Shown here in pieces: positions 1 through 11,420 of a stretch of DNA of 64,000 nucleotides. A program made the translations under genes and the position numbers. Every line of letters starts with the position of its first letter. Position 1 is the first letter of the stretch. The notes beneath the pieces are model-generated. The model did not search any database. It was given only the letters and a program-made list of their open reading frames with translations, and was not told the origin of the DNA. The stretch covers positions 1,860,001-1,924,000 of the forward strand of contig NC_089393.1 of the NCBI RefSeq assembly GCF_003171515.1, in the 5' to 3' direction. The stretch comes from Pyrenophora tritici-repentis. Lineage: Eukaryota; Ascomycota; Dothideomycetes; Pleosporales; Pleosporaceae.

Positions 1-25
1 TTCCATGCAATCAGTGTAATCAGTC

Positions 26-2070
26 ATGGATAGCAAATCGGAAGCGACCCATGTTGAGACCGCTCATGGTCATGTGACTCACGTTGTACCCATCGAGCAA
101 GAAGCCAACGAAGACGTCAAGCACGTCAAGCTTTCCTGGCGATCATGGATGGTCGTCTTCTGTTGTTGCTTTGCGTACGTATCTCAAGACTTGCTTCGGT
201 AACCACTCACATCATGTAGTGTCATGTCTCAGGTCTTTGTCGTAGTAGCTGCGGGCTCCGTCTTGTCCTTCATCATACGTGAGCTGGGACAGCCAGCGAT
301 TGCGAGCTGGGTCATTCAGGTATCGTCTTTGTACTGTAATATCGACACGCTTCCTGACCATCTCTAGGGCCCACTTCTCATGCAATCAGTCCTGTCGCCC
401 CCAGTCGGCCGCCTCTCCGATGTCTTGGACCGCAAGCTATTCGCAACTATTCCTCCGCTGATTGCATGCATTGGCGCTATCATCTGCGCGAAAGCTACGA
501 GCATGTCCATGTTGATCGGCGGTGGTATTCTCATCGGCACGACACTTGCGACCATCTCCATTGTCCAATCCATCCCTTCTGAGATTCTACCATTGAAGTA
601 CCGAGCCTTGGCAAACGGACTTGCAGGCGTTGCCGGTGTCATGGGCGGGCTGTGAGTACCTGATAAAGTGACTGTCTCGGTTAATACAGTGCATGCTGAC
701 GACTCTGTAGGGTCGGTAGTCTAGCAGCTGGTGCAGTCACTGACCTCAGTGCCTCGGGATGGCGATACATCTTCTGGATCCAAGTCGGACTACATGGCAT
801 CACATCGCTCGGCTTATTCGCATTCTACTGGCCCAAGAAACGTACCGACTATTCCCGTATGAGTTTCAACGAGTGGGTGTGGGCCTGCGACCCCATCGGC
901 TCCTTCCTTCTCGTCGCAGCTGCCACACTGATGCTCCTCGCACTCAATTGGGCAGGTGGGGTATATCCTTGGAGCAGTCCCCATGTATGCGCAAATCTCG
1001 TCGTCGGTATTGCTCTATTCATCGCCTTTTGTGTTTACGGTATGTTGTATCACCCCATCAAAGAAATTTGCTGAAGCCGTGTAGAATGGAAAGGGAGGTC
1101 AGACGGCATTGTCGCGCATGTCTTCTTTTCTACTGGGCCCAACTTCTGGCTTTCCACGTTTGCTTTCGCGATTGAAGGGTAAGTCTGATAGTCACTATCA
1201 TTGGTTGCTGATCTCTGACGTTGCAATAGATGGATTTACTACTCCGCAATCAATTCCGTCACCCCTCAACTCATCCTCAACGTCGGCTTCGAAGCCAGGG
1301 CTTGGAACATTGCTATTCGGCAATTATCTTTCAAGATCGCGTCCATCTTCACTTCGTTGGCAGTCACGTGGTGGGCAACCAGGTATAAAGATCTGAGTAA
1401 GCCGCCCTCTGTCCAAGCAGTTACATCGCTGACAGATGACCTAGAATCGCCGCTCGCCGTCACCTTCGGCGTTATGTTCATAGCGTCCATCTGCTTTGCC
1501 TTTATCCGGCCTGGCTGGGACACTAACCAAATCGTCTTCACAGCGCTGACTGGTATTGGCTGTGCAGGTCCACTTACACTCCTAGTAGCATGCGTCCAAT
1601 TCACAGCGCCTCACGCGTTTCTTTCTACCGCGACCGGTCTTGCGTTTTCGGCTCGCGCTATCGGTGGTGCTTTCGGTACAGCAGTCATCTACGCCATAGT
1701 GAATTCTCGTGTCGCATCCCACCTTTCGGGTGATATCAGCTCTGCAGCCATTACAGCCGGCTTACCTGCATCCTCCGTTCCTGCACTACTAGCTGGGATG
1801 AAGGGTAAATCGGCGTCAACATTCAGAGGCACCGGAATCCCCGGAATGAATGAACCCATCATCAACGCCGCATGGGACGCAAGTCACTGGTCCTATGCCC
1901 GTGCGTACAGACTGGGGTTCTGGAGCGTAGTTCCATTCGTAGCACTCGCGACAATCGCTGTACTTTGTATGCGAGGAGTCAAGAATCTCATGACAGAAAG
2001 AGTAGAAGCGACAGTTGAGAGGGACAGCGATGATGAAAAAGAGAAGATTGAAGGTTTAGGCAAGGCCTAG
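26..2070 (+). CDS. MFS efflux transporter, TRI12-like (14-TM)
   Basis: Major facilitator of the fungal trichothecene efflux pump / DHA2-like group, expected to export toxic small molecules or siderophores across the plasma membrane. I read seven exons: 26-174, 220-319, 368-651, 711-1039, 1085-1178, 1230-1396 and 1445-2070, giving 582 residues. The MFS signature GRLSDVLDRK lies just after the start of exon 3, and many hydrophobic segments follow. The last intron (1397-1444) is 48 bp and has no stop in frame, so a predictor may wrongly keep it as coding; removing it joins KDLK to SPLAVTF, which fits the family. The substrate cannot be told from sequence. It runs toward the BTB-like gene, with only 34 bp between the two stop codons. 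Confidence 0.85.
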
Positions 2071-2104
2071 GGGTATATATTGTAACATATACACGACAGT
2101 ATCT

Positions 2105-3658
2105 CTATTGAGATAAGACCACATGATCAGCAACCGTTTGCCGCCCCGTCTTTCTCTCACATATCCGTGCAGTCATATTCTCAATCTTATCAGCGAACCA
2201 TTTTCCTCTACTCTTGCTCCTCTCCTCGAAGACTTTGCGTTGCCCGAATCCTTGCATTCCCCGCATCGCGAATAATCTATCCCATTGGTTTGCCCAGTCT
2301 TGACCTCGTGATGGCGCAGGCTTACGCTTGATTAACGGAGGGAAGTGGAGGCTTGGGGGGGCTTCGATGTGGTAAGGTCGGGGTAGTGTTGGTGATATGG
2401 GTCGCGGGGCTGATTTTCTAGGTAGGATAGGTTGAAGATTTTGCGCGAAGGGATTGGGGTGTAACGTGACAGTCACAGACGGAGACCGGGGTGGTGATGC
2501 CGGCGGTGTTGGGTAACGGGTTAGTTTTGGAAGTGGAGTAAGAGAGAAGTTACGTTCGAGGAGTGTAGTAGGTTTGTGCTCTACGTGTTGTGGATCAAAA
2601 TAATGGATATCGTCCAGCTCTGGTTGTGGTAACGAAGGTAGTGGCTTAGTAAGATACAGATCAACCGTTTGGTACGACGATGTTGTCTTGGTTGATACAG
2701 TCCGGGTGTGTGTGGATACTGCTTGACGCATAGGTTGCGGGCCCTTTGGTCGAGGCATATCTTGTCGAGTACCTTTGCGGTCGACAGTCATGCTCGAGCC
2801 CTGTGTCTTTAGATGAATCAACACACCCTCTACCTTCATACTCTTCTTTCCCAAATAATGCGCCGCCATAGCATTCATCTCCTCATCATCTTCGATACAC
2901 CACTTCTTCCCATCCCCCATCTCAACATCCCGCTCTTCTTCCTCCAAGTCCTTGTAACAAACACCCCCTTCATGAACATGATACTTACACCCCATACATC
3001 TACCCAACCCTGATCCCTCTGTTTTAACCCCCACGCCTTCTCCTCCGCCTCCCCTGAGCGCCCCCAACATCCTTTTCTCCCACCCAAACATGACATCCCC
3101 CACAAACCCCCTCAACACATCACTCACGCCCTCCTCCAAATATAGCATCTCCAACACCCTCACATCAGGCGCCTGCACAGTATCGAGCACTTCCGTCAAG
3201 TGATCGATAACCGCGTCTTGGAAATGTGGGGCGCGGATCACGGTGCCGAGCATGTGCGCGTAGAGAAGGTCAACGCAGGCATAGAGGCTGAGAGAGTGAT
3301 GGGAGGGCAGGCTGAGCGTGATGCGGGAGGTGGCGAGATAGGAGATGTAGATTGTGAAAGCTGCCGGATCAATGGAGGGCAGGGTTATGGGTGGAAGGTG
3401 ACGTAGCGTACATGATGATGACGATAGGGCTTGTGAAGGGAGGAAGTTGCGGAGATAGGGTGAGCGATAGGCGATTTCATAGTCTACGGATATTTTCTCG
3501 CTGGGTGAGTGCTCCGAAAGGGTTGTCCGGCCTATGAGGAGGAATGTTATGATGTTTGGGTTAGATGTGGTATATGTGGCCGTGGGCGGGGATAGGTTGT
3601 AGGGCTCGGTTTCGTACAGGAATGGCATGTTGTGCTGAGGCTGGTGCGTGGGTTTCAT
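2105..3658 (-). CDS. BTB/POZ-like fungal protein, function unknown
   Basis: Single exon, 517 residues. Residues about 55-160 have the pattern of a degenerate fungal BTB fold: a predicted core with SPYLRNFL, then a strand and helix around DPAAFTIYISYLA and a helix with DLLYAHMLGTVI. Such domains mediate protein-protein contacts, often as adaptors. The middle holds a small cysteine group (CMGCKYHVHEGGVC, about residues 218-231) that could bind metal. The C-terminal half is proline- and serine-rich and probably disordered, ending in a basic stretch. The start ATG at 3658 is followed by a second Met at residue 11. The BTB assignment is by eye only; the protein could be an unrelated lineage-specific family. 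Confidence 0.6.
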   Translation of the reverse strand: MKPTHQPQHNMPFLYETEPYNLSPPTATYTTSNPNIITFLLIGRTTLSEHSPSEKISVDYEIAYRSPYLRNFLPSQALSSSSCTLRHLPPITLPSIDPAAFTIYISYLATSRITLSLPSHHSLSLYACVDLLYAHMLGTVIRAPHFQDAVIDHLTEVLDTVQAPDVRVLEMLYLEEGVSDVLRGFVGDVMFGWEKRMLGALRGGGGEGVGVKTEGSGLGRCMGCKYHVHEGGVCYKDLEEEERDVEMGDGKKWCIEDDEEMNAMAAHYLGKKSMKVEGVLIHLKTQGSSMTVDRKGTRQDMPRPKGPQPMRQAVSTHTRTVSTKTTSSYQTVDLYLTKPLPSLPQPELDDIHYFDPQHVEHKPTTLLERNFSLTPLPKLTRYPTPPASPPRSPSVTVTLHPNPFAQNLQPILPRKSAPRPISPTLPRPYHIEAPPSLHFPPLIKRKPAPSRGQDWANQWDRLFAMRGMQGFGQRKVFEERSKSRGKWFADKIENMTARICERKTGRQTVADHVVLSQ

Positions 3659-4031
3659 GATCTGCTTAGCGAAATGGTGGTGAGTGAGATGTCGGTGAGC
3701 CTTTGCTTGAGGGGCGAGCGGGGTAGTATGGAAGGGCGTGTGTGATGAGCTGAACAGCGAGGTAAATGATTGATTGGAGCGGGTGGTTGGTTACTGTGAA
3801 GGTTTGAGTGTATTTTACGTGATATTGCAAGGTTCTCTCGTACTAGCTAGTGGTTCCCGCGACCTATAATTTCCATACAGTTGTTTGGAGACCTTGCTCA
3901 GATGCATTCGAGTCTTTGACGATGCTCGATGCTCACAGTAGATAAAGCTTTTCTTGCGAATTTTTGAACATATCCCCTATACGCACTCAACTAGCACGAC
4001 CGAGTGTCACCACATGCGATCATTCGTATGC
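3659..4031. other. Intergenic, 373 bp
   Basis: 5' flank of the BTB-like gene and 3' flank of the cyclase gene. I see no coding potential, repeat or RNA gene. Confidence 0.6.
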
Positions 4032-5374
4032 TTAGAAGATAGCTGTTCCGTTGACATGGGAGCTCACACCGCCTATTGTCGAGTTAGCCAACGGCTGTAG
4101 TTCAACACACTAGAAATAACATACCAGGGCAATTAGCTGGTGCAGACGTGAAGAAGAAGAACCACCTGTTCTTCTCGCGACAGGTTTTCGCAAGTTTTTC
4201 AAGGTCTAACATCTCACCTAAGGGCATACCCCAAAGCGCTAAGATGTATTCGTGGAGATGATAATCTAACAATGTCAGTCCAGAGTCCCTCTGTCTCCAA
4301 TACGATTACCTACTTTCGTGCGTAGGCCAAGCTTCAAAGGCTGGCGCATCACCTGCAACTGACGCGAAATAACAATCATGAAGCCAGTCAAGTATCTTTT
4401 CCTCCTGGCTTACTCCCGCGTATCGCTGCCCATCCTCGCCTTCTTTACCACTGCCATGTCGTAATGCAGCTCTCGATCTATCTTCGTCGCTCTTGCTGTC
4501 GTAGGCTTCCTTCCATCCGCTGCGGATGAAGAGCATATCTCCGGGCTTGATGTCGCCGCCTTGAGCAGTAGGTCGAATATCCACTCCCTGATCCTTGCCG
4601 CATTGGAAGAGCTCCTCCCAGGAGATGGGGTAATAATCGTACGGATCATAATTGATTCCTTTCTTGTGCGCGTATCCCCTGTAATCGAGAAGGATGCCTC
4701 GACCCGCAACGCCGTGTTCAGCCCAATGATGGATCGAGCATTTGTGGTTTGCAGATGGGCCTACAATATCGCTACCCTTGGCCTGTGAGATGTTAGTCGA
4801 CACTTCCTTCCCCCAGACGAGCTACCTACGCCGTTATAAAAAGAGCCGCTCGACATGTGCGCGAAATGACGGAAGCCGTCCCATTGGGTGCCACTTTGAG
4901 TATTCATGTGATACACATCATCGTAAGCAACGCCCTCGGCCAGCTCCTTGATTTCATGCTGGAACACCTCGCGACCAAATGCAGGTACGTTGGGCACGTT
5001 GAGGGGCAGGCTATAGTGAGTCAGACAGGATATCCCTGGGCATGTTCTTGATGTCCTACTTTACAGGAACGATCTCCCCTGTTTTGATTTCTTTCCCGGC
5101 CGCGGCCACGCGCGTCGGTGTAAGAAGGTTGAGGCGGCCAATCTACCATCAATTAGCACAATATATGGAAGATCGGCCCTTCACATACGTTGTCGTTCTC
5201 ACCCCAAACCCAAGCCGCCTCAGCCGGTGCACCGGGTATCGTTGGGAGCTCTTTCCTAGTCGGAAATATGGTACAGGCTGGATCCCAAGGTATCGTCGTT
5301 GCTGTCTTGTTCATCGTCAAGATGTCCTTTAGCTGCGTCAAGCGCTGGCTTGCGGTATTCTTGAAGTCTGTCAT
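4032..5374 (-). CDS. Cyclase-family hydrolase (arylformamidase-like)
   Basis: Metal-dependent hydrolase of the putative cyclase family (PF04199), which includes bacterial kynurenine formamidase. Six exons on the minus strand: 5189-5374, 5060-5142, 4830-5010, 4314-4782, 4125-4265 and 4032-4072, for 366 residues. Family marks include the N-terminal WDPACTIFPTRKELP, the metal-binding segment SGTQWDGFRHFAH, the segment GRGILLDYRGYA, the acidic loop VAGDAPAFEAWP and the C-terminal CPGGVSSHVNGTAIF. The start was taken at the first in-frame ATG; a second Met at residue 21 is possible. The gene is divergent from an ACS-family permease about 1 kb away, so the two may share regulation and substrate. 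In fungi this family is often annotated only as cyclase, and the substrate is not known. Confidence 0.85.
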
Positions 5375-6409
5375 TTCAACTTCAGAGATGGTATCTACTC
5401 TTTGCTGTCAATGGGCGTGTCTTGAATGACAACTGCCTTCTAGTTTGACGTCTGTGGATTTGCCAATGCCATGACGTTTTTCCCCGCATTTTCCTGGTGT
5501 TAGTGGGCCCCTTGTGGAGACACATGTGGAGTTGGCGTCGTTTCTTGCCACACCGAGGCAACCATCGTCAATCATCATCCGACCCCATCTCGTTAACGTC
5601 GCACGTGATGTTCAATAGCGAGCGCATGTTCCTTGAAACGTGTCGTAGTGAATTGAACGATTATCTGATTAGAATAGTGTTGTGGCTGGCCCGCGAGCTT
5701 ACGGTTGGTGGAAGAATGGCTAAATGACGGATTTCGGTTAATTCCTCCAACTGTACCCCTCGTGGGGTACGAAGAGTCTACTGTATTTTTGGCGCTCTTG
5801 GCCAGAAGCTTGTTACTTGGCTAAGGAAATCTTAACCGCCAAGCGGAGTCTTGTTCTGAATCGACAAAGTACATCTATGGTTCTTGGGCTAGTGAGATCT
5901 CATCTAGATCGTGGCCTTGAGAAAGCCGGGGAAGGACCCACACGACTGGAGCGGTCGCCATACCTACTTTAACATCGTGTACTTCACAGACTCAACAGCA
6001 TTTCACCCTTACAATACACCTCTATGACGGCCCGCGAAGGTCCGATCATCCATTTTCCCGAAGGGATGCGTATCTTACCGAAACGGTCCGCGCACCACGA
6101 ATGCGAGTGCACCTGGCCTTTATCGATTTAGCCGGTTTGGTGTCGGTGCACCCTCACATCAAGTTCGATTGGCCACAGTAGCACCGTGTCAGCAATTGAA
6201 GCAGATAGGAGCAGCCCCAAGGAAGTATTTCCGTAGTGCGTCCAGTAGTTGGAGGGAAATCTCAGATCCGCGTCGCCATCGAGCCGGTGATATTTGTGCG
6301 TGCTTTGAGCGTATAAACACCTGTGGACCTTCCCCAGATTTCGACCCCAGACCCCATTCCATCCCCGGACTCCTTCTCTTGCCATCTCCTGACCATCTGA
6401 CTCACCAGA
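5375..6409. promoter_or_regulatory. Divergent promoter region, cyclase / ACS permease
   Basis: 1035 bp between the start codons of two genes transcribed away from each other. No convincing ORF, repeat or RNA gene is seen. The arrangement suggests a shared control region; I cannot name a specific factor site with confidence. Confidence 0.5.
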
Positions 6410-8039
6410 ATGGCTTTGGAAGACGAGAAGATCACCGCCCAAAATGTGGAGCATGTATCCGATACTTCCGCCATCGCCTTTGAGGAAGGGCAAGAGAAAG
6501 GCCTGAGCGATGCTCATATCTGTACCGAAGAGGACAACAAGCGCATCCTTCGCAAGACCGACATTTGGATGCTTTCCCTTCTCTGCATGGTATATTTCCT
6601 ACAATCGGCCGACAAGGGAATTATCGGATTGACAGCCGTGTACGGACTGCGAACGGACGCCCACCTTGTGGGCAACGACTATGCGAATCTCGGCAACATC
6701 GGTTACTATGCGCAACTTGCCGTTCAGCCCCTGGCTGCATGGGCTCTTGTCAAGCTTCGATATCGTCATGTCCTTCCCGTCATCATCACTTGCTGGGGTA
6801 TCTCGGTTGCGGGTGGCCTTGCTGGTTCAACCAACTATGCTGGGCTGATGGCGTCGCGCTTCTTCCTTGGTGCCTTTGAAGCCGCCGTCATTCCATTGTT
6901 TTCCATGATCACCATTGCCTTCTATAGGCGTTCCGAGCAGCCGTTCCGCGTTGCATGCTGGTACAGCTGCTACGGTCTCAGCACACTCCTCAGTTCGCCC
7001 ATTGTTTACGGATTCGGTCGCGTCCACTCAAAATCGCTTCACCGGTATCAGGTCGTGTATCTGTTTTTCGGACTTTTGACAATCGCTATTGGTCTTTGCA
7101 CGTACTGGTGGGCTCATGATAGCCCCGGAGAGGCTCGCTACCTATCACCAGAGGATCGTCTGAAGGCTGTCGACCGATTGAAGGCGAATCAACAGGGTAT
7201 TGTCTCCCATACCTTTAGCTGGAAGCATGTTGGAGAAGCGTTCTCAGAACCAAAGTACTGGCTGTACATGACTATGGTCATCGCTGTCAATGCTGGCGCT
7301 TCCGTCTCTTCTGTCTTTGGTTCTATCATCCTTCAGAATTTGGCCGGATTCACTCCTGACGAAGCTGTCCTGCTCAACATGCCCTTCGGTGCTCTCCAAT
7401 TTGTGTCTATCCTTGGTGCGTCTTATTTGGCTTACCGGTTCAAACGCAAGTCGCCATTCTTACTCGGTCTCGTTACTATCGTCATTATTGGTGTAGCCTT
7501 GATGGTCGCCCTTCCTAAGACCAAGGAAAATAAAGGTGGTCTTCTTGTTGGCTACTACCTAATTGCTTTCGTCTTCGCGATCAATCCTCTGCTCATCTCT
7601 TGGATGGGCTCCAATTGCGCTGGACAAACTAAGAAGGCCATCTACTACACCTCATTCAATGCTGGTAATTCCGTCGGCAACATCATCACCCCATACATCT
7701 TCGACAAGAAGTTTGCCCCACAATACGTAAGTAACCCACGTCGTCCTCCTTCTACCGCGTAAGCCGTTGTGCATGACTAACGATTATCAGGTGAATGCTC
7801 TCAAAGGTATCTTGTCGATCTGGTGCATCCTTTTTGCGGTGGTAATCGCTCAAGTCATCGTTATCACGATAATGCAGAAGAAGAAGTGCGATCAGCGTGA
7901 AGCAGCTGGTCTCCCAAGGAACCCTATCGATTACTCGATGAGCGGTGAATACCACGAGGCTGGCGAGGACGTTCACGCCGAGAATGGTCTGCAGGACATG
8001 ACTGATAAGGAGAATATCTACTTCCAGTACCTGCTGTAG
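6410..8039 (+). CDS. MFS permease, ACS (anion:cation symporter, Dal5-like) family
   Basis: Twelve-TM major facilitator of the fungal allantoate/nicotinate/vitamin uptake group. Two exons, 6410-7726 and 7791-8039, 521 residues; the intron has a GTAAGT donor, a TGACTAAC-like branch and a CAG acceptor. Typical ACS features: DIWMLSLLCMVYFLQSADK at the first TM with an in-membrane aspartate region, GSTNYAGLMASRFFLGAFEA in TM4-5, and the cytosolic loop SPGEARYLSPEDRLKAVDRL. It should sit in the plasma membrane and import an organic anion; substrate unknown. A canonical AATAAA lies 37 bp after the stop (8076). The divergent cyclase neighbour suggests uptake coupled to hydrolysis of a carboxylate or amide, but this is inference. 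Confidence 0.88.
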
Positions 8040-8450
8040 TTAGTAATGAGAGAAGACGTACTGATGCGCAACCTCAATAAACCTGTTTTTGCCGCTGCGG
8101 TGTGCTAGCATTGAGCGACTTTTGGGAAGTGAACACCTCCGCATGTAATCGGGAAGCCGTATTCTGCGAACGTCAATTGAATGATCCACGTGAAGATCGA
8201 TAAGCTGTACCAGAATAGGACTGGAAAAAGCATGTCTCGTTGGTAGAGAAATTGCTGCTTATGTCAGCACCTCGTTATTAGTTAGTGGGGCGGCGGGACC
8301 TTCCGAACGCGGAACTTTGACGCATCGTGTCACCATCAACGCGATCACGATAACGTCGAAAAGGGCTAGATTTCGCGTCTCAATTTCCATCTGCCTATTC
8401 TATCCTAGCCCTTCCCGTATGTCTTTAGCTGTGACTGTTGCGTGGTTCGA
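8040..8450. other. Intergenic, 411 bp, with poly(A) signal
   Basis: Contains AATAAA at 8076-8081, suitable for 3' processing of the permease mRNA, then the promoter of the phosphotransferase-like gene. Nothing else is seen. Confidence 0.55.
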
Positions 8451-9755
8451 ATGACCAGACGGCTTCTTAGTTACTTCCTTGTCCCATTCATCGCGGTCCT
8501 ATTGTTGCCCATTCTGTATTTCTGCCTACAGTCACCTAAAATTTCAATGTCAAAAGAAAATCGCCCGGAGGAGGTCGCTTCATCCCTCTTGGCTGCGAAT
8601 GGATTACAATTGCAGTCTTCGGAAACCATTCAGTCTCTATGGGCCGGCTATGGCAAGATATCACGGCTTTTTGCGACCTCGCAAGGCTCTCCGGACACCG
8701 TAAAATCATACATACTCAAGTTAGTCACTCCTCCACCGACAAAGGCCAACGATGAGGGTCATACTAGGAAGATCCTCAGCTATCAAGTAGAGCAGTACTT
8801 CTACAGCCATTTAGCCCCCCAGATGCCTGCATCTTTGCCTGTTGCTCAATATCTAGGAGGCATCGACGACCATGGTTCCGATGGAATCTCTCGAATTGCG
8901 ATGCTGCTAAGCGATCTCCGAGAAACATATTCTGTAGCCGGTGAGAAACGCCATGTTCTGACACAAACCCAAACATTGGCTGCGCTGGACTGGCTGTCTG
9001 GATTTCATGGCTTTTGGTGGTCGAGAGTCAAAGATATGGATCTAAAATCGCTTGTACTACCTCCACTGCAAGAAATTCAGCGCGATGGTCATGACGCTGC
9101 CAACAAGACGGTATGGTTAAATGGGGGCTACACGTATCTCGCAACACGACGCAAGGAGTACGAAAGCCTAGCAAAAGACTACGAAAATGAGTGGAACGAA
9201 CCACTAACTGAGTGGGTGGATGGGGAGGATGTGTCAATATCAGAGATAGCAGCTGCGTTCTTGTCACCAAAGACGTCGGGCTGGACGCCAATCGGAGGAT
9301 ATCAGACACTGATTCATGGCGATGTCAAATCCGAAAACCTGTTCACAAGCACATCTGGCGAAGAAGTTGCGTTTTATGACTTCCAATACACGGGTATCGG
9401 CCTCGGAGTTTGCGATCTTGCGAAGTTCTTCACGTGTTCAGTCCCAATGAGTATGCTTGTTCACGACCAACACGTCCCTAGCGAACTGTCGATGCAAAAC
9501 GGCGAGAAGCAACTACTGCAACGTTACTGGACCAGACTAAAGGAAGTCGGTGAACATGAGTATGATTGGTCTATCTTCGTCCGGCACTGGGAGACAGCAC
9601 TCGTGGACTGGCTTCGTTTTCAGGCCAGCTGGGGATTCTGGGGAAACACCGAGTGGCTGGAGGCTAGAGTTCGAAGTATCTTGAAAGATCAGGAATGGAG
9701 GGAATCCTTGATCAGCAATGTGGACAAAGCCAACATTGAGAAGTCGGGTATATAA
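8451..9755 (+). CDS. Membrane-anchored APH/choline-kinase-like phosphotransferase
   Basis: Single-exon gene, 434 residues from the ATG at 8451 (the frame is open slightly upstream but without ATG). Residues about 8-27 form one hydrophobic segment, so the protein is probably a signal-anchored type II membrane or ER-lumen protein. The catalytic half carries the Brenner motif HGDVKSEN at residues 289-296 and a DFQ metal-binding triad about 20 residues later, both typical of the aminoglycoside phosphotransferase / choline kinase fold. Proteins of this family phosphorylate small molecules such as choline, ethanolamine or aminoglycosides; the substrate here is unknown. The combination of N-terminal anchor and kinase fold is seen in other fungal and oomycete proteins, so it is probably not an artefact. 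Confidence 0.75.
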   Translation: MTRRLLSYFLVPFIAVLLLPILYFCLQSPKISMSKENRPEEVASSLLAANGLQLQSSETIQSLWAGYGKISRLFATSQGSPDTVKSYILKLVTPPPTKANDEGHTRKILSYQVEQYFYSHLAPQMPASLPVAQYLGGIDDHGSDGISRIAMLLSDLRETYSVAGEKRHVLTQTQTLAALDWLSGFHGFWWSRVKDMDLKSLVLPPLQEIQRDGHDAANKTVWLNGGYTYLATRRKEYESLAKDYENEWNEPLTEWVDGEDVSISEIAAAFLSPKTSGWTPIGGYQTLIHGDVKSENLFTSTSGEEVAFYDFQYTGIGLGVCDLAKFFTCSVPMSMLVHDQHVPSELSMQNGEKQLLQRYWTRLKEVGEHEYDWSIFVRHWETALVDWLRFQASWGFWGNTEWLEARVRSILKDQEWRESLISNVDKANIEKSGI

Positions 9756-9945
9756 GGCTTTTGTCCCTCTCTGATCTTCCCATGTTTAGAGTTTGACCAA
9801 TGTGAGCGGGAGCGGTAGGCCGTCCGACTACAATCATCAGGGACAATTAGCGACCAACTCAAACTTTGAAATTGTTTACTTATTCCGTCGATACTCAGCT
9901 CTATTATATACTCATCATTGGGATATCAATTCAAGCTCAGACCAA

Positions 9946-10029
9946 GCAGGATTGGCCTAGTGGTAAGGCGTCGCACTCGTAGTTTGCCTTGATATGCGAA
10001 GATCTCCAGTTCGATCCTGGAATTCTGCA
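9946..10029 (+). tRNA. tRNA-Thr (anticodon CGU) with 12-bp intron
   Basis: A full cloverleaf can be folded by hand: 7-bp acceptor (GCAGGAT with ATTCTGC, one G-U), 3-bp D stem, 5-bp anticodon stem (TCGCA/TGCGA), a 5-nt variable loop and 5-bp T arm with TTCGATC. The anticodon loop reads C-T-CGT-A-A after removing a 12-bp intron at 9982-9993, exactly at the usual position after base 37. Base 10029 is the discriminator A; CCA is not encoded, as expected for eukaryotes. A run of T residues follows. Confidence 0.9.
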
Positions 10030-10039
10030 AAGCCAGCTA

Positions 10040-10057
10040 TTTTTGCTTTTCTTTTTT
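10040..10057 (+). terminator. RNA polymerase III T-tract terminator
   Basis: Three T runs (5, 4 and 6 bases) begin 11 bases after the tRNA 3' end, the normal layout for Pol III termination. Confidence 0.75.
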
Positions 10058-10597
10058 GGTTTTCCACGCAGAAACTTTACCTAGTAAGTAATTCATTAAA
10101 TACGAACCATATCGTTATAGCTCTATGGGTATAATCTTCCTCCGTTAAGTTTGATTCAGGGTTGAATGAAGTTGGTCTTGCGATCGCGAAGTTAGGGCGA
10201 CGATATAACGCTTTGAAGCCAGTTAGGTATTAAGATCTAGGAATCAGCGAGTTGTTAACTCACCATTTCTCAAGGGTAGCCTGGAAGAAGAATGAATCGC
10301 CTGGCCGGTTGCGATTAGTGTAAGCTGGAGGCTGCATATGGTGGCTTGCAGAGCCCCGCGACTGCGCTACACAGGCAATATAAAGACAAGCTGCGCATAG
10401 CCTGGCCGACAGTCTTGTAACATCTTGAAATTTGGCAGCACTTCAAGATAACAATTATATTTTTTCAAAAACGCACATCGCCATCATTCCACTTAGAAAT
10501 AACGAAAAACAGAAAACGTTCATGGAGGTCATCTAAGTCAGGAGCTCAGAAATGTAGTACCGATCCCACTAACTGTAGTACAGTTGCCCCCGCGAGT
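10058..10597. other. Intergenic, 540 bp
   Basis: AT-rich in places; no gene, repeat or RNA element is recognised. Confidence 0.5.
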
Positions 10598-11420
10598 CTT
10601 CCAAAACTATCGCACTTAGACGACTTCCCCGAATTCGCAATCGGAAGTCCAAACATACCCCGCGTGGTCACCGCGCAATCTTACTCCGACAGCTCGTCAA
10701 CCTCGTCCTATGAGTTCATAGAGGGAAGAGCCATAGATTGGTCCGCACGCGGTACCTTTCATGTAGATTTTGCGACCTGGCCACTCTACTTAAAGACATC
10801 AACTCGCTACATGACCAAGTCTTGCAAATCGGCCGAGGAGAAGTGACGTCATCAGAAGACTCAGCATATCGAAAGGCCAAGCGGGAAGCAAGACTGAGGG
10901 CATTGGAGATCCCAGTCGGGGACAGGAAGGAAACTCGAGCCTTAGCTGTGACAGATCATTTCAGTCCAACCTGGTAGGCATCTTTCAATGGATCGACTCT
11001 AAGACACTCCACTCGGAAGAACTAGCGTCCAAGAAATTCGAACAACCGTCCATAGGCAATCGTTTGCGTAAACTGGCACATGGCCACCCTCCTTGGGCAA
11101 CCCGATTTCACGAAGAAAGAACTGAAAATGTTCGAAAAAAATCCTTCGACATAACATTCTGCGACATAACAAGTCATGAGGAACGTTTTGTACGCTTGGT
11201 CAAGGGAATGATGGCCGCTGATCAGAACAAACGCCCAACAGCACAAAAAGTGCAAGCAAGGATCCCCATGGATTTTACAGTTACTGAAAGCATAAAACCT
11301 GACTCGACTACATACGAATCACCTTACTGCTGCTACTACTACGAGAGAAAACTAGCAAACATAAATTCGTTTGCGACACTGTCGCCGACGTTGACTCCTA
11401 TACTTCCGGAGAATGTATAG
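10598..11420 (+). pseudogene. Decayed gene, possibly protein-kinase-like C-terminus
   Basis: Coding-like stretches occur in three frames with no plausible introns to join them: a segment with HLDDFPEFAIGSPNIPRVV (from 10598), one with FCDLATLLKDINSLHDQVL (from about 10760), and a longer one from about 10965 running through WIDSKTLHSEELASKKFE to the stop at 11418. The last part contains HPPWATRF and later RLVKGMMAADQNKRPTAQKV, which resembles kinase subdomain XI, where an Arg follows a short acidic/Lys stretch. No catalytic HRD or DFG motif is present. I read this as a degraded, truncated gene; a spliced small gene with unusual introns cannot be excluded. Confidence 0.35.

Noticed and set aside
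1..9800. Secondary-metabolite gene cluster suggested by an exporter, a cyclase-named enzyme and a permease
   Set aside because: There is no polyketide synthase, peptide synthetase, terpene synthase or pathway regulator, and cyclase here is a family name for a hydrolase.
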